A stretch of DNA of 64,000 nt from G963422275 sp963422275 (GCA_963422275.1 OY729418.1:1860001-1924000); one strand, 5' to 3'; shown: positions 1 to 8,446, counted from the stretch's first letter. Notes: generated by a model from the sequence alone, not told the origin. Translations and numbers: made by a program.

Positions 1-153
1 GGGCTCCTCCCGGTCTGGATTGTGTCCCATCTCGATGGCGTGCGCAGCGTAGTTGCGTCCGATGCAGTAGACTCGACGGACTGGAAACATCAGATCGGAT
101 CCTGCGATGGGCAGCGCGACGCGCGGCGGCCGCTCAATTGCGAATCTGGTCAT
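1..153 (-). CDS. Fumarylacetoacetate hydrolase family protein, N-terminal 51 residues (runs off the window)
   Basis: Reading the minus strand from the ATG complementary to 151-153 gives an open frame of 51 codons to the window edge. It contains FPVRRVYCIGRNYAAHAIEM, the N-terminal motif of fumarylpyruvate/acylpyruvate hydrolases of the FAA hydrolase family (metal-dependent C-C bond cleavage of acylpyruvates). A GGAG ribosome-binding site lies just upstream of the ATG. The gene diverges from the GntR-type regulator at 319, so it may belong to the same regulon as the importer downstream. The metal-binding residues are outside the window, so the exact substrate cannot be judged. Confidence 0.85.
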   Translation of the reverse strand, partial: MTRFAIERPPRVALPIAGSDLMFPVRRVYCIGRNYAAHAIEMGHNPDREEP

Positions 154-291
154 GTAAATCTCCATAATTGGTTGATGCTTGATCAGCGACAGGGAGATGG
201 AGTGATTTCTGTTTTTTTCAATTAAATAAACTGTCATTATTTTCGCTTGCCACCTCCTTGGCATCAACCTATGATAGATCAATCAGCTTTA

Positions 292-303
292 TTGGTCAAC
301 CAA
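292..303. promoter_or_regulatory. Candidate GntR/FadR-type operator
   Basis: TTGGTCAACCAA has perfect 5-bp arms (TTGGT/ACCAA) around CA and fits the T-GGT-NN-ACC-A pattern bound by FadR-subfamily regulators. It lies 15 bp before the start of such a regulator, in the divergent region shared with the FAA hydrolase gene. Autoregulation and control of the divergent gene are inferred from position only. Confidence 0.5.
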
Positions 304-318
304 GTCTGGAATTGACGC

Positions 319-996
319 ATGCTTGCAAGGCTTCCAGTGAAAGAGCGGGAAGATGCTCTCGCGGAGCTTAAGACTTTCATTGCGGCTGGGAGATACAAAC
401 CTGGTGACAGGCTGCCATCGGAGCGCGAACTGATCGTCAGGCTGGGCCTGACCCGAATGAGGTTGCGCTGGGCTCTCGATGAACTGGAGCGCAAGGGAAG
501 GATTTGGCGCCATGTTGGCAAGGGCACGTTCCTTACGGATGATGGCAAGGAACGTTTGGCGGAGCTCAGTCGGAGAGTCACACCGGTGCAAATGATGCGG
601 GCGCGGCTTGCGCTAGAGCCCGCGCTTGCGAAGGAGGCTGCAATCAATGCGTCCGAGTCGGCGCTGTCCAGGATAAAGGTGAGCTTGGACCGCACAGTAT
701 CGGCCGCGACTTGGGCCGAGTACGAGACAAGCGACGACCTGTTCCACCGCATGATCGCGGAGGCAACGGACAACGTGCTGTTGCTCTCGCTCTTCGACCA
801 ACTCAATCATGTTCGGCGGGCAGTGGCCTGGAACACGGTTGTCCGGAATTCACGGTGCCCACCGGCAAACCATGCGAGTTTCAGCGAACATGAGCGTATT
901 GCTTCGGCGATCAAGGCACGCAATCCTGCAACGGCCGATTCGGCCATGCGAGATCACTTGCGATCGGTCTCAACCCGATTGTTCGGGGAGGTGTGA
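319..996 (+). CDS. GntR family transcriptional regulator, FadR subfamily
   Basis: 225 aa. The N-terminal winged helix-turn-helix (about residues 10-75) contains the family hallmark PGDRLPSERELIVRLGLTR followed by the wing GKGTFL. The C-terminal half is all-helical like the FCD ligand-binding domain, with the R-x-x-LEP-x-L motif (RLALEPALAKEA) and a D-L-F-H-R metal/ligand motif. Length is normal for the subfamily. It sits between a divergent FAA hydrolase gene and an ABC importer, so it probably senses the imported compound or a product and controls both (inference). The ATG at 319 gives a full-length HTH domain; its ribosome-binding site is weak. Confidence 0.9.
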   Translation: MLARLPVKEREDALAELKTFIAAGRYKPGDRLPSERELIVRLGLTRMRLRWALDELERKGRIWRHVGKGTFLTDDGKERLAELSRRVTPVQMMRARLALEPALAKEAAINASESALSRIKVSLDRTVSAATWAEYETSDDLFHRMIAEATDNVLLLSLFDQLNHVRRAVAWNTVVRNSRCPPANHASFSEHERIASAIKARNPATADSAMRDHLRSVSTRLFGEV

Positions 997-1077
997 CGGC
1001 GGCGCACCGGGTCATTCCGCCGGGCCGCGGGAAGATGCGGCCGGACCTAGCTTGAAAACGACAAGGAGAATTTCGAA

Positions 1078-2052
1078 ATGGTACAATTCTTGAGAAAGAT
1101 GATCAGGGCGGTAGCGGTCCTGCCGTTCGCTGCCGGTCTTGCAGTGTCTGCTGTGCAGGCAGATACCATTCGCATCGCACTCGGCGAGACACCGTCTGAC
1201 GAGCTTGCGGCCTTTTTTGTCGCGCTTGACCGGGCGAAGGCCAACGGCCTCGATTACGAGTGGACTGCCTTCTCGGACGAAGAACTGGCAATTCAGGCGG
1301 TGCTGAGCGGGCAGATGGATATCGGCTTCGGCACTCCCTATGCGGCAATGCAGAGATCGAAGGCACCTGTGAGAATCATCTTCCAGCTCTCGAAACTTAA
1401 GTTCTTTCCGGTAACCACAAAGAAGTACAGCAAGCTCGAGGATTTGGATGGAGAGCCGATCCTTCTGCATTCGCGCGGCGGTGGAACGGATTCAATTGCC
1501 AATGTCATCGAGGACAAGGCTGGCATAACGTTTGGCGAACGCTCCTATGTCCCTGGGTCCGCCAACCGTGTCGTCGCGCTGGTTGCCGGTCAAGCGGATG
1601 CAACAATAATCGATCTTTCCAACAAGAACAAAGTAATGCGTCAGCATGGAGACAAGTTCAATGTGCTGCCAATGTTCGATGTCGAGGCTTCGGACGAGGC
1701 GTTATTCGCCAATCTCGACTGGATTAAAGAAAACGAGGCTCAAGTGCAGATTTTCGTCGATGCGCTGCTCAGCGTCTGGCAGGAAATGAATGCCGACCCC
1801 GCGATTGTCCGTAAGGAGACCGATCCAGAAGGTCCTATCGGGCAGTTGCCGGAAGAGATTCTGGAGAGTCTTGACAACTTTTACGCTGAGGCGGTTGCTG
1901 GCGGGCTGTACGATCCAAACGGAGGTGGCCGGAAGGCCGCAATGGCCGACTTGGAATGGTACAGCAATGCCGGTCAGCTCGAGGGCGATCCAGCGACCCT
2001 CAAAATCGAAGACTTCTGGTATATGGCGCCTCTAGACGCCGCCATGAACTGA
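1078..2052 (+). CDS. ABC transporter substrate-binding protein, NMT1/THI5-like (NitT/TauT type)
   Basis: 324 aa periplasmic binding protein. Residues 1-28 are a Sec signal peptide (KMIRAVAVLPFAAGLAVSA, cleavage near VQA-D). The mature part has the two-lobed NMT1/SsuA pattern, including the first-lobe motif around QMDIGFGTPYAAMQRS and a LEDLDGEPILLHSRGGGTDS segment. AAGGAG lies 9 bp before the ATG. It is the first gene of a four-gene importer set (binding protein, permease, ATPase, permease). The family transports sulfonates, nitrate, thiamine precursors or aromatic acids; nothing visible fixes the substrate. Confidence 0.88.
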   Translation: MVQFLRKMIRAVAVLPFAAGLAVSAVQADTIRIALGETPSDELAAFFVALDRAKANGLDYEWTAFSDEELAIQAVLSGQMDIGFGTPYAAMQRSKAPVRIIFQLSKLKFFPVTTKKYSKLEDLDGEPILLHSRGGGTDSIANVIEDKAGITFGERSYVPGSANRVVALVAGQADATIIDLSNKNKVMRQHGDKFNVLPMFDVEASDEALFANLDWIKENEAQVQIFVDALLSVWQEMNADPAIVRKETDPEGPIGQLPEEILESLDNFYAEAVAGGLYDPNGGGRKAAMADLEWYSNAGQLEGDPATLKIEDFWYMAPLDAAMN

Positions 2053-2055
2053 GGA

Positions 2056-2091
2056 AGAAGGGCGGCGCTTGGAAACGAGTGCCGCCCTTCT
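2056..2091 (+). promoter_or_regulatory. Intercistronic stem-loop after the binding-protein gene
   Basis: AGAAGGGCGGC (2056-2066) is perfectly complementary to GCCGCCCTTCT (2081-2091); the stem continues with mostly paired bases to a GAAA tetraloop. It starts 4 bp after the stop of the binding-protein gene and ends 8 bp before the preferred ATG of the permease. No uridine tract follows, so it is more likely an mRNA-stabilising or partial-attenuation hairpin that keeps the binding protein in excess than a full terminator (inference). Confidence 0.7.
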
Positions 2092-2098
2092 CTGCCAA

Positions 2099-2857
2099 AT
2101 GAACAGATCTCTGCTTCTCAAAATCCTGTCTGCGGTGATTGTCTTCGGCGCGTGGGAGATCGCGGGCCACATTCCCGTGAGCTACGGCTTTCCGACCTTT
2201 CTTGAATCGATGTCGGCGCTTGTGTCGATGATAACCGACGGCTCGATCTTCACGGCTTATCTTGACACTCTTCGTCCACTAGTAATCGGTTTGGTAATTT
2301 CCGCGTTCATTGGGATCGCCCTAGGCTTGTGGATTGGACTCAGCTCATGGTTCGACTGGCTATTCTCGCCCATTTTCATTGTCATGCAGGCGGCGCCGCT
2401 GGCTGCCCTTATACCGCTTCTTGTCTTGGTGTACGGAATTGGACTCACGTCGAAAGTCTTCGTCGTGTGCATCATGGCAATGCCGGTAATAGTTCTAAAC
2501 ACCTCTGGCGGCGTACGCAATGCGCCGTCAAACCTGAAAGAGATGGGATACTCCTTTCTTGGCACCGACCGGGACATCATCTTGAAGGTCGTCATTCCTT
2601 CCGCATCTCCAATAATCTTTTCCGGCCTGCGGCTTGGCACCTCAGCCGGTTTCATTGGAGCGATCCTGTCCGAACTGAAGATCACGCCCACTGGCATAGG
2701 TGACATCATCACATACAGCCGCTCGATTGCTGACTACGAGAGCATGTATGCTGCAATCTTCTCCATAATTGCGCTCGCAGTGTGTTTCTTGAACCTTTTG
2801 GAGCGGATCGAGCGCACGCTCTTTGGAGGGAATGTCCGTGGATACGCATCAGACTAG
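2099..2857 (+). CDS. ABC transporter permease, SsuC/TauC type (first)
   Basis: About 252 aa with six predicted membrane segments, starting with the hydrophobic LLLKILSAVIVFGAWEI. The BPD-type permease EAA loop is present around EMGYSFLGTDRDIILKVVIP, the cytoplasmic contact for the ATPase. A longer frame from a TTG at 2069 exists, but that TTG lies inside the intercistronic stem-loop, so I prefer the ATG at 2099 (MNRSLLLK). The 3' end overlaps the start of the ATPase gene, implying translational coupling. With the permease at 3636 it would form a heterodimeric channel. Confidence 0.87.
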   Translation: MNRSLLLKILSAVIVFGAWEIAGHIPVSYGFPTFLESMSALVSMITDGSIFTAYLDTLRPLVIGLVISAFIGIALGLWIGLSSWFDWLFSPIFIVMQAAPLAALIPLLVLVYGIGLTSKVFVVCIMAMPVIVLNTSGGVRNAPSNLKEMGYSFLGTDRDIILKVVIPSASPIIFSGLRLGTSAGFIGAILSELKITPTGIGDIITYSRSIADYESMYAAIFSIIALAVCFLNLLERIERTLFGGNVRGYASD

Positions 2858-3632
2858 CAACGAGCATGGGGTGGCCGGCACACCTGCGGTGTCAGCACGC
2901 AACATCTCCAAGACCTACGGCGAGGTGGAAGCGCTTCGAAATCTGACGCTGGAATTCCCGCACGGACAACTCACATCCTTGCTTGGTCCATCTGGATGCG
3001 GCAAGACCACGCTCCTGAAGATCATCGCGGGATTGTTGGAGCCAACGTCTGGAGAAGTCGAGGTGAACGGTCGTCCTGTCACCGGTCCGGGCCCGGATCG
3101 TGCGTTTGTGTTCCAGGACTTTGCCCTACTGCCGTGGGCAAACGTTTTGCGAAACGTGGGGTTCGGTCTTGAACTCAGGGGCATGGCAGCGTCGGAACGC
3201 GAAGCAATTGCGGAGAAGTACATCCGCAACGTAGGTCTGGCCGGATTCGAAAATAGCTATCCGCATGAACTGTCCGGAGGCATGCGACAGAGGGTCGGTC
3301 TTGCGAGGGCGCTGGCGGTGGACAGCGAAGTCTTGCTGATGGACGAGCCATTTTCGGCTGTGGACGAGCAGACCCGGCGAAAGTTCCAGGAAGACCTGCT
3401 CAGTCTCGTTGCGCAGGAGAACAAGACCTTTCTCTTCGTCACTCACTCCATCGAGGAGGCCGTCTATGTCTCGGACCAGATCGCCATTCTCTTGCCGCGT
3501 CCAAGCCGGGTGTCGGAGATCATTCGCCCGCAAGGTCTTCGCTCCAAAGATGTTGCCGATATCCGCCGCCATCCCGAATACCTGGATATCGTGGATCAAA
3601 TCTGGGACTCGCTGCGATCATATGTGGAGTAG
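2838..3632 (+). CDS. ABC transporter ATP-binding protein, SsuB/TauB type
   Basis: 264 aa from the preferred GTG at 2838. GGAGGG (2825-2830) lies 7 bp upstream of that GTG; the in-frame TTG (2823) and ATG (2832) overlap or abut this site. Walker A GPSGCGKTT is near residue 50, signature LSGGM, Walker B VLLMDEPF and the switch histidine in FVTHS are all intact. The FQDFALLPW Q-loop is typical of the NitT/TauT ATPases. It energises the two permeases on either side of it. Codon use and spacing match its neighbours. Confidence 0.92.
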   Translation: MDTHQTSNEHGVAGTPAVSARNISKTYGEVEALRNLTLEFPHGQLTSLLGPSGCGKTTLLKIIAGLLEPTSGEVEVNGRPVTGPGPDRAFVFQDFALLPWANVLRNVGFGLELRGMAASEREAIAEKYIRNVGLAGFENSYPHELSGGMRQRVGLARALAVDSEVLLMDEPFSAVDEQTRRKFQEDLLSLVAQENKTFLFVTHSIEEAVYVSDQIAILLPRPSRVSEIIRPQGLRSKDVADIRRHPEYLDIVDQIWDSLRSYVE

Positions 3633-3635
3633 CTC

Positions 3636-4388
3636 GTGAAGATACTGGGAATTCGGTTGCCCGGCATGTCGTCGTTGATCCTGTGGGGGTTGCTATGGGA
3701 GGCAGTCGGGCAGAGCGGGTTCACGTTCTTTCTTCCGCCTTTGTCAGAGGTGCTCGCGACGCTGTTCGCGATTATCGGCACTCCAGCGTTCCAGAAGGCG
3801 CTGTCGGAAACCGCTCAGGCTTTCCTTGCAGGCGTGTTCTCCGCTGTGGTGATCGGAATCCCGGTGGGCATCCTGATGGGCAAAAACCGGTGGGTGGACG
3901 AGTTGCTGCTTCCTTGGGTGAACATATTTCTCAGTGCGCCCCTGACGGCCTTGGTCCCGGTCTTGATGGTTCTGTTTGGATTTGGAATGAAGTCGATCAT
4001 CATCACGACTACGCTGTTCGCGATTTGGATCATAATCTTGAACGCCCGCGCCGGCGTGATGCAGATCAATCGCTCGCTGGTGGAGATGGCACTCAGTTTT
4101 GGCGCGTCTCCATGGGACGCTTTTGTCAAGATATATTTTTGGGCGGCTCTGCCGGAGATCCTTGGCGGTGTGCGGATCGGCGTGATCCGCGCTGTGAAAG
4201 GGGTAATCATCGGGCAGTTGCTGATCTCGATTGTCGGTTTCGGAGCTTTGTTCGAACTCTATTCCGCGAATTTCCTGATGTCTCATTTCTGGGCAGTGCT
4301 TATTGTGCTTTTTGCCCTTGCATTCACGGTTTCCGAGTTGCTGGCCGGTCTGGAGCGCCGCGTGGCCTACTATGCAGCAAAGCGTTGA
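3636..4388 (+). CDS. ABC transporter permease, SsuC/TauC type (second)
   Basis: 250 aa starting with GTG 3 bp after the ATPase stop. Five to six hydrophobic segments are visible (for example FLAGVFSAVVIGIPVGILMG and IIITTTLFAIWIIILNA). The EAA loop is EMALSFGASPWDAFVKIYFW. It is the last gene of the importer; the IS remnant begins 35 bp after its stop. Two different permeases with a single ATPase gene imply a heterodimeric membrane domain with an ATPase homodimer, a common arrangement in this family. Confidence 0.88.
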   Translation: MKILGIRLPGMSSLILWGLLWEAVGQSGFTFFLPPLSEVLATLFAIIGTPAFQKALSETAQAFLAGVFSAVVIGIPVGILMGKNRWVDELLLPWVNIFLSAPLTALVPVLMVLFGFGMKSIIITTTLFAIWIIILNARAGVMQINRSLVEMALSFGASPWDAFVKIYFWAALPEILGGVRIGVIRAVKGVIIGQLLISIVGFGALFELYSANFLMSHFWAVLIVLFALAFTVSELLAGLERRVAYYAAKR

Positions 4389-4422
4389 ACGAAGATCTGC
4401 GCAAGTTACCAACGACAATGGA

Positions 4423-4836
4423 AGATTGTTGCTAAAGCGGCCATTTCGTTCTGCATTGCGGCTCCCAAAGTTGCCGATGCGGGTTGGGGATGCCTTTCGG
4501 CAGCAGTTTTGGCGGTCGCGGTTTAGGTATCTGATGCGCCACCTTTGGCAGGTTCGAGAGAAATTCTGGCCTTCAGGCCGGGGGCAAACCGAGTCGGTTG
4601 GACGCCTTGAGAAGGTTCGAGGTCATTGCCTTGAAGGCTGTTCCGTCTCCACGATGCGGCATCCCGTTAACGCCGCCGTCGAACGCCCTTTCATGCTGTG
4701 TTCGTGCCGCTGACTGGGCGGGAACGCCCGGATCATCTGATCTACATCTCAGCGACTTGCCTCAAGCGCGAGCGCACCGGGCAAGGCTCCCGCTAGTGCC
4801 CACGCCATGATCAGAAGGGGCATTTCGCAACAATCT
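4423..4836. mobile_element. Degenerate deletion derivative of an IS5-like element (type A, terminus AGACTGTTGCGAAA)
   Basis: Left end AGATTGTTGCTAAAGCGG and right end GGGGCATTTCGCAACAATCT match, with substitutions, the ends of the better copies at 13038-13540 and 15216-15586. The interior has no intact reading frame; a phrase close to the GTCTGCGCCTCCACG-type segment of the 15.2 kb copy is still discernible. It lies directly behind the importer operon. Confidence 0.6.
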
Positions 4837-5303
4837 TGCTTTGCTGTCGGACAGGCAGGATCGGGCGTTGGAAGGACAAGCGCAGCGGACGCGAAGTGGT
4901 CGACGCAGAGCTGATCGCCTTTTCACCATGCCGGCGATAGTGCGACTGTCTTTCGCAAGTCTAGGGCAACAGTTCCTGTTGTGCCGCATCCTTCGGCCCC
5001 CTTAACGCTGTCCTGTTTCAGAAGCGAAATTCTTCGGGTTCCAACAGAATTGCTTTTTGCACGGCTTCTCAAGCTAAGCTTCAGGAGCCATTCCGGCTTT
5101 GGCGGCCTTGACAGGTTTCGGGATCGTGGTCGCAGGTCAAAGCGACAATTGCGCTGATGCTCGAACTCGGTCCGCCGAGAATAGTTGGGTCGAGCCGCAC
5201 AATGGACGGTGCACGGTGCAGTCGTGCATGGACGAGTGCGGTGTTCGTCTCTTGGAACTTGGCACGCTGTATATCTGCTCGTTTGTCCCCAGCAATCGCA
5301 AAA
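4837..5303. other. Non-coding stretch, nothing recognised
   Basis: No reading frame with recognisable protein similarity and no repeat was seen on either strand. It lies between the degraded IS and the decayed tRNA and probably consists of eroded sequence. Confidence 0.4.
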
Positions 5304-5380
5304 TGGTGAGTTCGACAGGATTTGAACTTGTGACCTGCGACCAAAGTTTCGAATGCTCTAACGACTGGGCTATCGTCCCA
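5304..5380 (-). pseudogene. Decayed tRNA, possibly tRNA-Lys-like
   Basis: On the minus strand the sequence has tRNA landmarks in the right order: GGGACGATAGCCCAG (acceptor/D-arm start), TTAGAGC, GGTCGCAGG, GTTCAAATCC (T-loop) and a terminal CCA, over about 77 nt. The acceptor arms no longer pair (5' GGGACGA against 3' CGAACTC) and the anticodon stem (TTCGAAACTTTGG) does not fold normally. The GGGACG start and GGTCGCAGG variable/T region resemble tRNA-Lys, but identity is uncertain. Confidence 0.55.
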
Positions 5381-5441
5381 CCGGACGTCGCCGCCCGTAT
5401 ACGGCACTCGTCGCTTCAATGCTCGCCGTTCAGGTCGGACC

Positions 5442-5924
5442 ATGAAATTCAGGAAGATGCATGGTTTGGGAGACGACTTCTCGGTTGTCGACTCCCACCG
5501 CTGCCGCGCCGACTTGAAAGGCATGCACAACGGTCTTTTTCTGTCAATGTGTCAAGCAGTGCGCTTGACGGGTCCGAGTGTAAAATCGGCGGAAAGAGCA
5601 CGGTCTGCAATTGGGTTCGGCCAAGCAATTTTTAAATCAGGAGCAGGCCCTCACGACGAAAAAACAATCATTGGCAAAATCGTGATGCGAGGCACAGATG
5701 CAAACTTTACCCCCGTCATCGAACCCCGAGCTTGCTTTTCTATAGCGAGCAATCGTGTTTTGAAGATCGAAGACATGCTCGACACAGATGGCACCTTCTG
5801 GGTAGACATTGTCCGCAGCTTGGAATCGCAATGGAGGTGTGGAATGAAATCACCTGCTCGAGCGCACATTCCTAGACAGTCAGGCAAGACGCTTTTTGCT
5901 GGGCACGCACTTGGTCAAGCCTGA
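5442..5924 (+). pseudogene. dapF: Diaminopimelate epimerase-like relic
   Basis: The frame begins MKFRKMHGLGDDFSVVDS, which matches the conserved DapF start (K-M-H-G-L-G-N-D-F-V-V-x-D). Later weak islands such as AIGFGQAIF (compare GIGFDQ) and DTDGTFWVDI fit the order of DapF N-terminal segments, but the catalytic cysteine motif (ACGNGTR type) is missing and the frame ends at about 160 residues instead of 270-280. I read it as a badly eroded fragment. DapF converts LL- to meso-diaminopimelate for lysine and cell wall synthesis; an intact copy must be elsewhere if the wall is normal. Confidence 0.5.
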
Positions 5925-5927
5925 AGA

Positions 5928-6419
5928 ATGACGGTTGAATTGCGGCCAATGCGGGCCGACGATGGCCCCACCGTGTTAGCGATTTACGGCGAGGGCATCG
6001 CCTCAGGTCATTCCACGTTTCAGGACAAGACTCCCGCTTGGGACGAGTGGGACAGCGGGCATCTCAAAAAATGCCGGACTGTCGCGGAGAGCGAAGGCCG
6101 GGTTGTTGGCTGGGTTGCGCTTTCCACTGTTTCGCCACGACAAGTCTACAGCGGTGTCTGCGAGGTATCAATTTATTTGGCGAGCGACATGCACGGCATG
6201 GGTGTCGGCGAGCGTCTCATGGCTGCGTTAATCGAAGCTTCCGAAGTATCTGGTCTGTGGACCTTGCAAGCCGGAATTTTTCCAGAGAACACAGCGAGCA
6301 TTAACCTGCACCGCAAATTCGGCTTTCGCGAGCGACTTGGTCGAATGATTCACGGCCCCCTTGCGGGGCAGTGGCGGGACGTCATTTTGCTAGAGCGCAG
6401 AAGCCTTGTAGTGATTTGA
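5928..6419 (+). CDS. GNAT family N-acetyltransferase, phosphinothricin/L-amino-acid acetyltransferase type
   Basis: 163 aa, full family length. It starts with the characteristic R-P-M-x-x-D-D segment and IYGEGIASGHSTFQ (substrate loop of the Pat/MnaT group). The acetyl-CoA-binding motif A is VSIYLASDMHGMGVGERLMAALI, followed by NTASINLHRKFGFRERLG (motif B). The reaction is acetyl transfer from acetyl-CoA to the amino group of an amino acid analogue such as methionine sulfone/sulfoximine or phosphinothricin. It is intact although both sides are decayed sequence, so it may still be under selection. Confidence 0.88.
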   Translation: MTVELRPMRADDGPTVLAIYGEGIASGHSTFQDKTPAWDEWDSGHLKKCRTVAESEGRVVGWVALSTVSPRQVYSGVCEVSIYLASDMHGMGVGERLMAALIEASEVSGLWTLQAGIFPENTASINLHRKFGFRERLGRMIHGPLAGQWRDVILLERRSLVVI

Positions 6420-6607
6420 GCCGCCTTAACCGCATCTTCCACGGCCAAGCGCCCCAGGAACCGCCTGCGGTGCCGGACTGGGGGATGTCCCCGGGCAACC
6501 CGGAACATGATCCCTGAAACGAGACCCGCCGCGGCAGGCAGTCACGGTTGGCAGTGCTTGACAGCACCTTGCAGCCGAAGTGGAAACGACCAGGCTTCTT
6601 CAGCTAG

Positions 6608-6715
6608 GGAACCTCTGAATACAGCCTGGTTTTGGGTGTGGCATTGCGTATCCGGGGGATGCCCGCTGTCTTGCGCCGCAGCTTTTCGGGGGGATCACGA
6701 CATGCAGCGACTTCA
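6608..6715 (+). mobile_element. Left-end fragment of an IS5-type element (type B)
   Basis: GGAACCTCTGAAT followed by about 95 bp matching the left end of the fuller copy at 61098-62308, up to the first codons of the transposase (ATGCAGCGAC). It is preceded by the target tetranucleotide CTAG (6604-6607). The match stops abruptly near 6715. Confidence 0.8.
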
Positions 6716-7118
6716 GCCATCAAGGGCAGGTCGTAACCATAGCGCACTTGCTACCCTCTACGCAATGCAGGATGGTGTGTCTTCGCTTCCGGATGTCCAG
6801 GGCGGAATGGGCATGATGGAGATGATCGAGATGGCCAACAAGCTAGGCCACACTTCAGACCCGCAACACCAACCCGCGATAACAGTCATTTCCGGCCAAG
6901 CTTGCATTAGGTTTGCGAAGCCGTACAACACATGGGACAGTTGCGACCTATCGGGCCTTCGGCGAATCCAGGCTTTCAATCCTGAAGCTTCGTTCGATTT
7001 CCCGCCGGACGAACGCCATGTATTTGATCTGGATTACGGTTTCCCTGGAACCATAGTGACATTGCGTTTTTCCCTCGATTGGCAGAGCCTCATTCAAAGG
7101 GAGAACTCCGATGATTGA
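6716..7118 (+). pseudogene. C-terminal part of a gene paired with a STAS-like protein, truncated by an IS end
   Basis: An open frame of about 130 residues continues in from the IS fragment and ends with the ATGATTGA overlap to the next gene, so the two were one operon. Visible parts are QDGVSSLPDVQGGMGMMEM, ISGQACIRFAKPYN and a C-terminal PGTIVTLRFSL. The last resembles the G-T-x-x-T-x-x-x-L end of a histidine-kinase-like ATPase fold, the usual partner of DUF4325 proteins, but this is weak. The N-terminal half was replaced by the IS end, so the product is probably not functional. An in-frame ATG at about 6766 could still give a shortened protein. Confidence 0.5.
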
Positions 7119-7440
7119 TCTTGGGCAATACACGGCTAACGGAAAAATCAGGAATCTATCAGGCAAGGATCGCGGCCTCAGCGTGCGAGAGAAATTCGGC
7201 ATGAGCGATCTCGATGCAAAAGCCGATGTGGTGACGGTGCGGATTCCGGAATATGTCTACGCCATCTCCACATCCTTTTTTTGCGGAATGTTCGGCGAAA
7301 GCTACTGGAATCTCGGCGGGCGCGACCGCTTACTCGAAAAGTACAGATTTGAAATGCCCAATGAGCTATGGCCACAGATTGAGCAAGGGCTGAAACGGTG
7401 CGCCTTCCAGTTCGAGCCTCTCATGTCGGTATCGGGTTGA
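7111..7440 (+). CDS. STAS-like domain (DUF4325) protein
   Basis: 109 aa. The central segment VVTVRIPEYVYAISTSFFCG followed by MFGESYWNLGG fits the DUF4325 core (V-x-x-D/R-x-x-x-V-x-x-I-S-x-S-F-x-x-x-x-F), a STAS-related fold thought to act as a partner or switch for ATPases or regulators. The start codon overlaps the upstream gene by 8 nt (translational coupling). Function of the family is unknown. It belongs to a small module enclosed by two inverted IS ends. Confidence 0.7.
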   Translation: MIDLGQYTANGKIRNLSGKDRGLSVREKFGMSDLDAKADVVTVRIPEYVYAISTSFFCGMFGESYWNLGGRDRLLEKYRFEMPNELWPQIEQGLKRCAFQFEPLMSVSG

Positions 7441-7493
7441 TTTCTGGTCAGCACTAAGTTGTTCCGTGGCACTGAAACTTTGGCCGACATTGC

Positions 7494-8135
7494 ATGACCG
7501 AGTGGTCGGATCCGCAAATCATTGTCGCTATCGCGACAGGTGCTTTCGGAGCCATTTCAGGTTTAGGCGCGTTATCGCTGAGCGTCTTTGTCTTTCGCAA
7601 GCAGGGCAAGCAAAGCCGGAACAAGGCCAATTGGGAAGAATACCGTGACACCGTGTATGATCCGTTGTTCTCAGCCCTTAGGAACTTGGAGAAATGGGCC
7701 AAGCGGTGCCGGAGGAGTCCGAGAGAGACGGAAGACAAAAGGGAGGAGCTGCCAAGTCGGATTCGAATTGAAGCGTCCGAATGTTTAAACGAGATCGAAT
7801 TGTCTTGCGTCAAGGCCGACAGGCATAACGCTTCAATCGAACGGAATTGGACTGAATTAGCCGAAGCCAGAAACCAAGATTTGTTAGAAATGATTGGCCA
7901 GGATGCTGCCTTCGGGAAGTTGGGCAATGAATTGCAGGGATATGTAGCGTTCTTTGAAAAACGTCTTCGCAGACAGCGCAAGACGCTCTTGGATTTCCAA
8001 TTCGCGATTATCCCCTCGAGGCAAGTGCCTCCTGCATCTCCGTGTTTGTGGAGCAATGGAGAGGAAGCGCCATGCCGAAGGCAGGCACGTTCAGTCGGTT
8101 CCGAGCCGACCGCCCCGACGATGCAGCCTGCCTAG
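7494..8135 (+). CDS. Hypothetical membrane-anchored protein with an altered C-terminus
   Basis: 213 aa, not recognised. Residues 7-33 (PQIIVAIATGAFGAISGLGA continuing hydrophobic to VFVF) form one membrane segment followed by a basic stop-transfer RKQGKQSRNK. The rest to about residue 175 is charged and helical, suggesting a cytoplasmic coiled region. The last 35 residues (from SRQVPPASP) are low-complexity and unlike the rest, as if the original end was replaced by rearranged sequence near 8016. It is 53 bp downstream of the STAS-like gene and may be its third partner. Confidence 0.5.
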   Translation: MTEWSDPQIIVAIATGAFGAISGLGALSLSVFVFRKQGKQSRNKANWEEYRDTVYDPLFSALRNLEKWAKRCRRSPRETEDKREELPSRIRIEASECLNEIELSCVKADRHNASIERNWTELAEARNQDLLEMIGQDAAFGKLGNELQGYVAFFEKRLRRQRKTLLDFQFAIIPSRQVPPASPCLWSNGEEAPCRRQARSVGSEPTAPTMQPA

Positions 8136-8446
8136 CCGAGATCATGGTGCGGGCGCAGGTGCCCGAGAGGCACCTGCCCAGACATCTCGCTGAATTCGCC
8201 TTCCGGCCCAAAGTCAGGAAGATACCGGCCCGGCATGTTCGCCTCCGGAATTTCGCTTTCGGCATTCGCCTTGCAAGGAAAGCGATCGGGATCATCGTCA
8301 AACATGGCAGGACACCGATTGTCTCGCAATCGTCGATGGCGACCCGTTGCCATTCGCCGCCGTTTCAGCCTCGAAGCTGGCGAGATTGCTCCCTCCGTCC
8401 ATATCGTTGATTCTGCCGGCATGCCCTTTGCCTTTCTTGCAGCCTT
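8136..8446. other. Unassigned stretch between the hypothetical gene and the IS remnant
   Basis: Open frames exist on both strands but none has recognisable similarity or a convincing start. It is probably junk created by rearrangement at the IS boundary. Confidence 0.3.

Noticed and set aside
3683..4435. 250-codon open frame overlapping the second permease in another frame
   Set aside because: Composition is arginine/histidine-rich and not membrane-like; the overlapping permease has clear family motifs.
8042..8410. Possible small gene after the membrane protein
   Set aside because: Overlaps the previous gene, has no good start, looks like rearranged sequence next to an IS edge.
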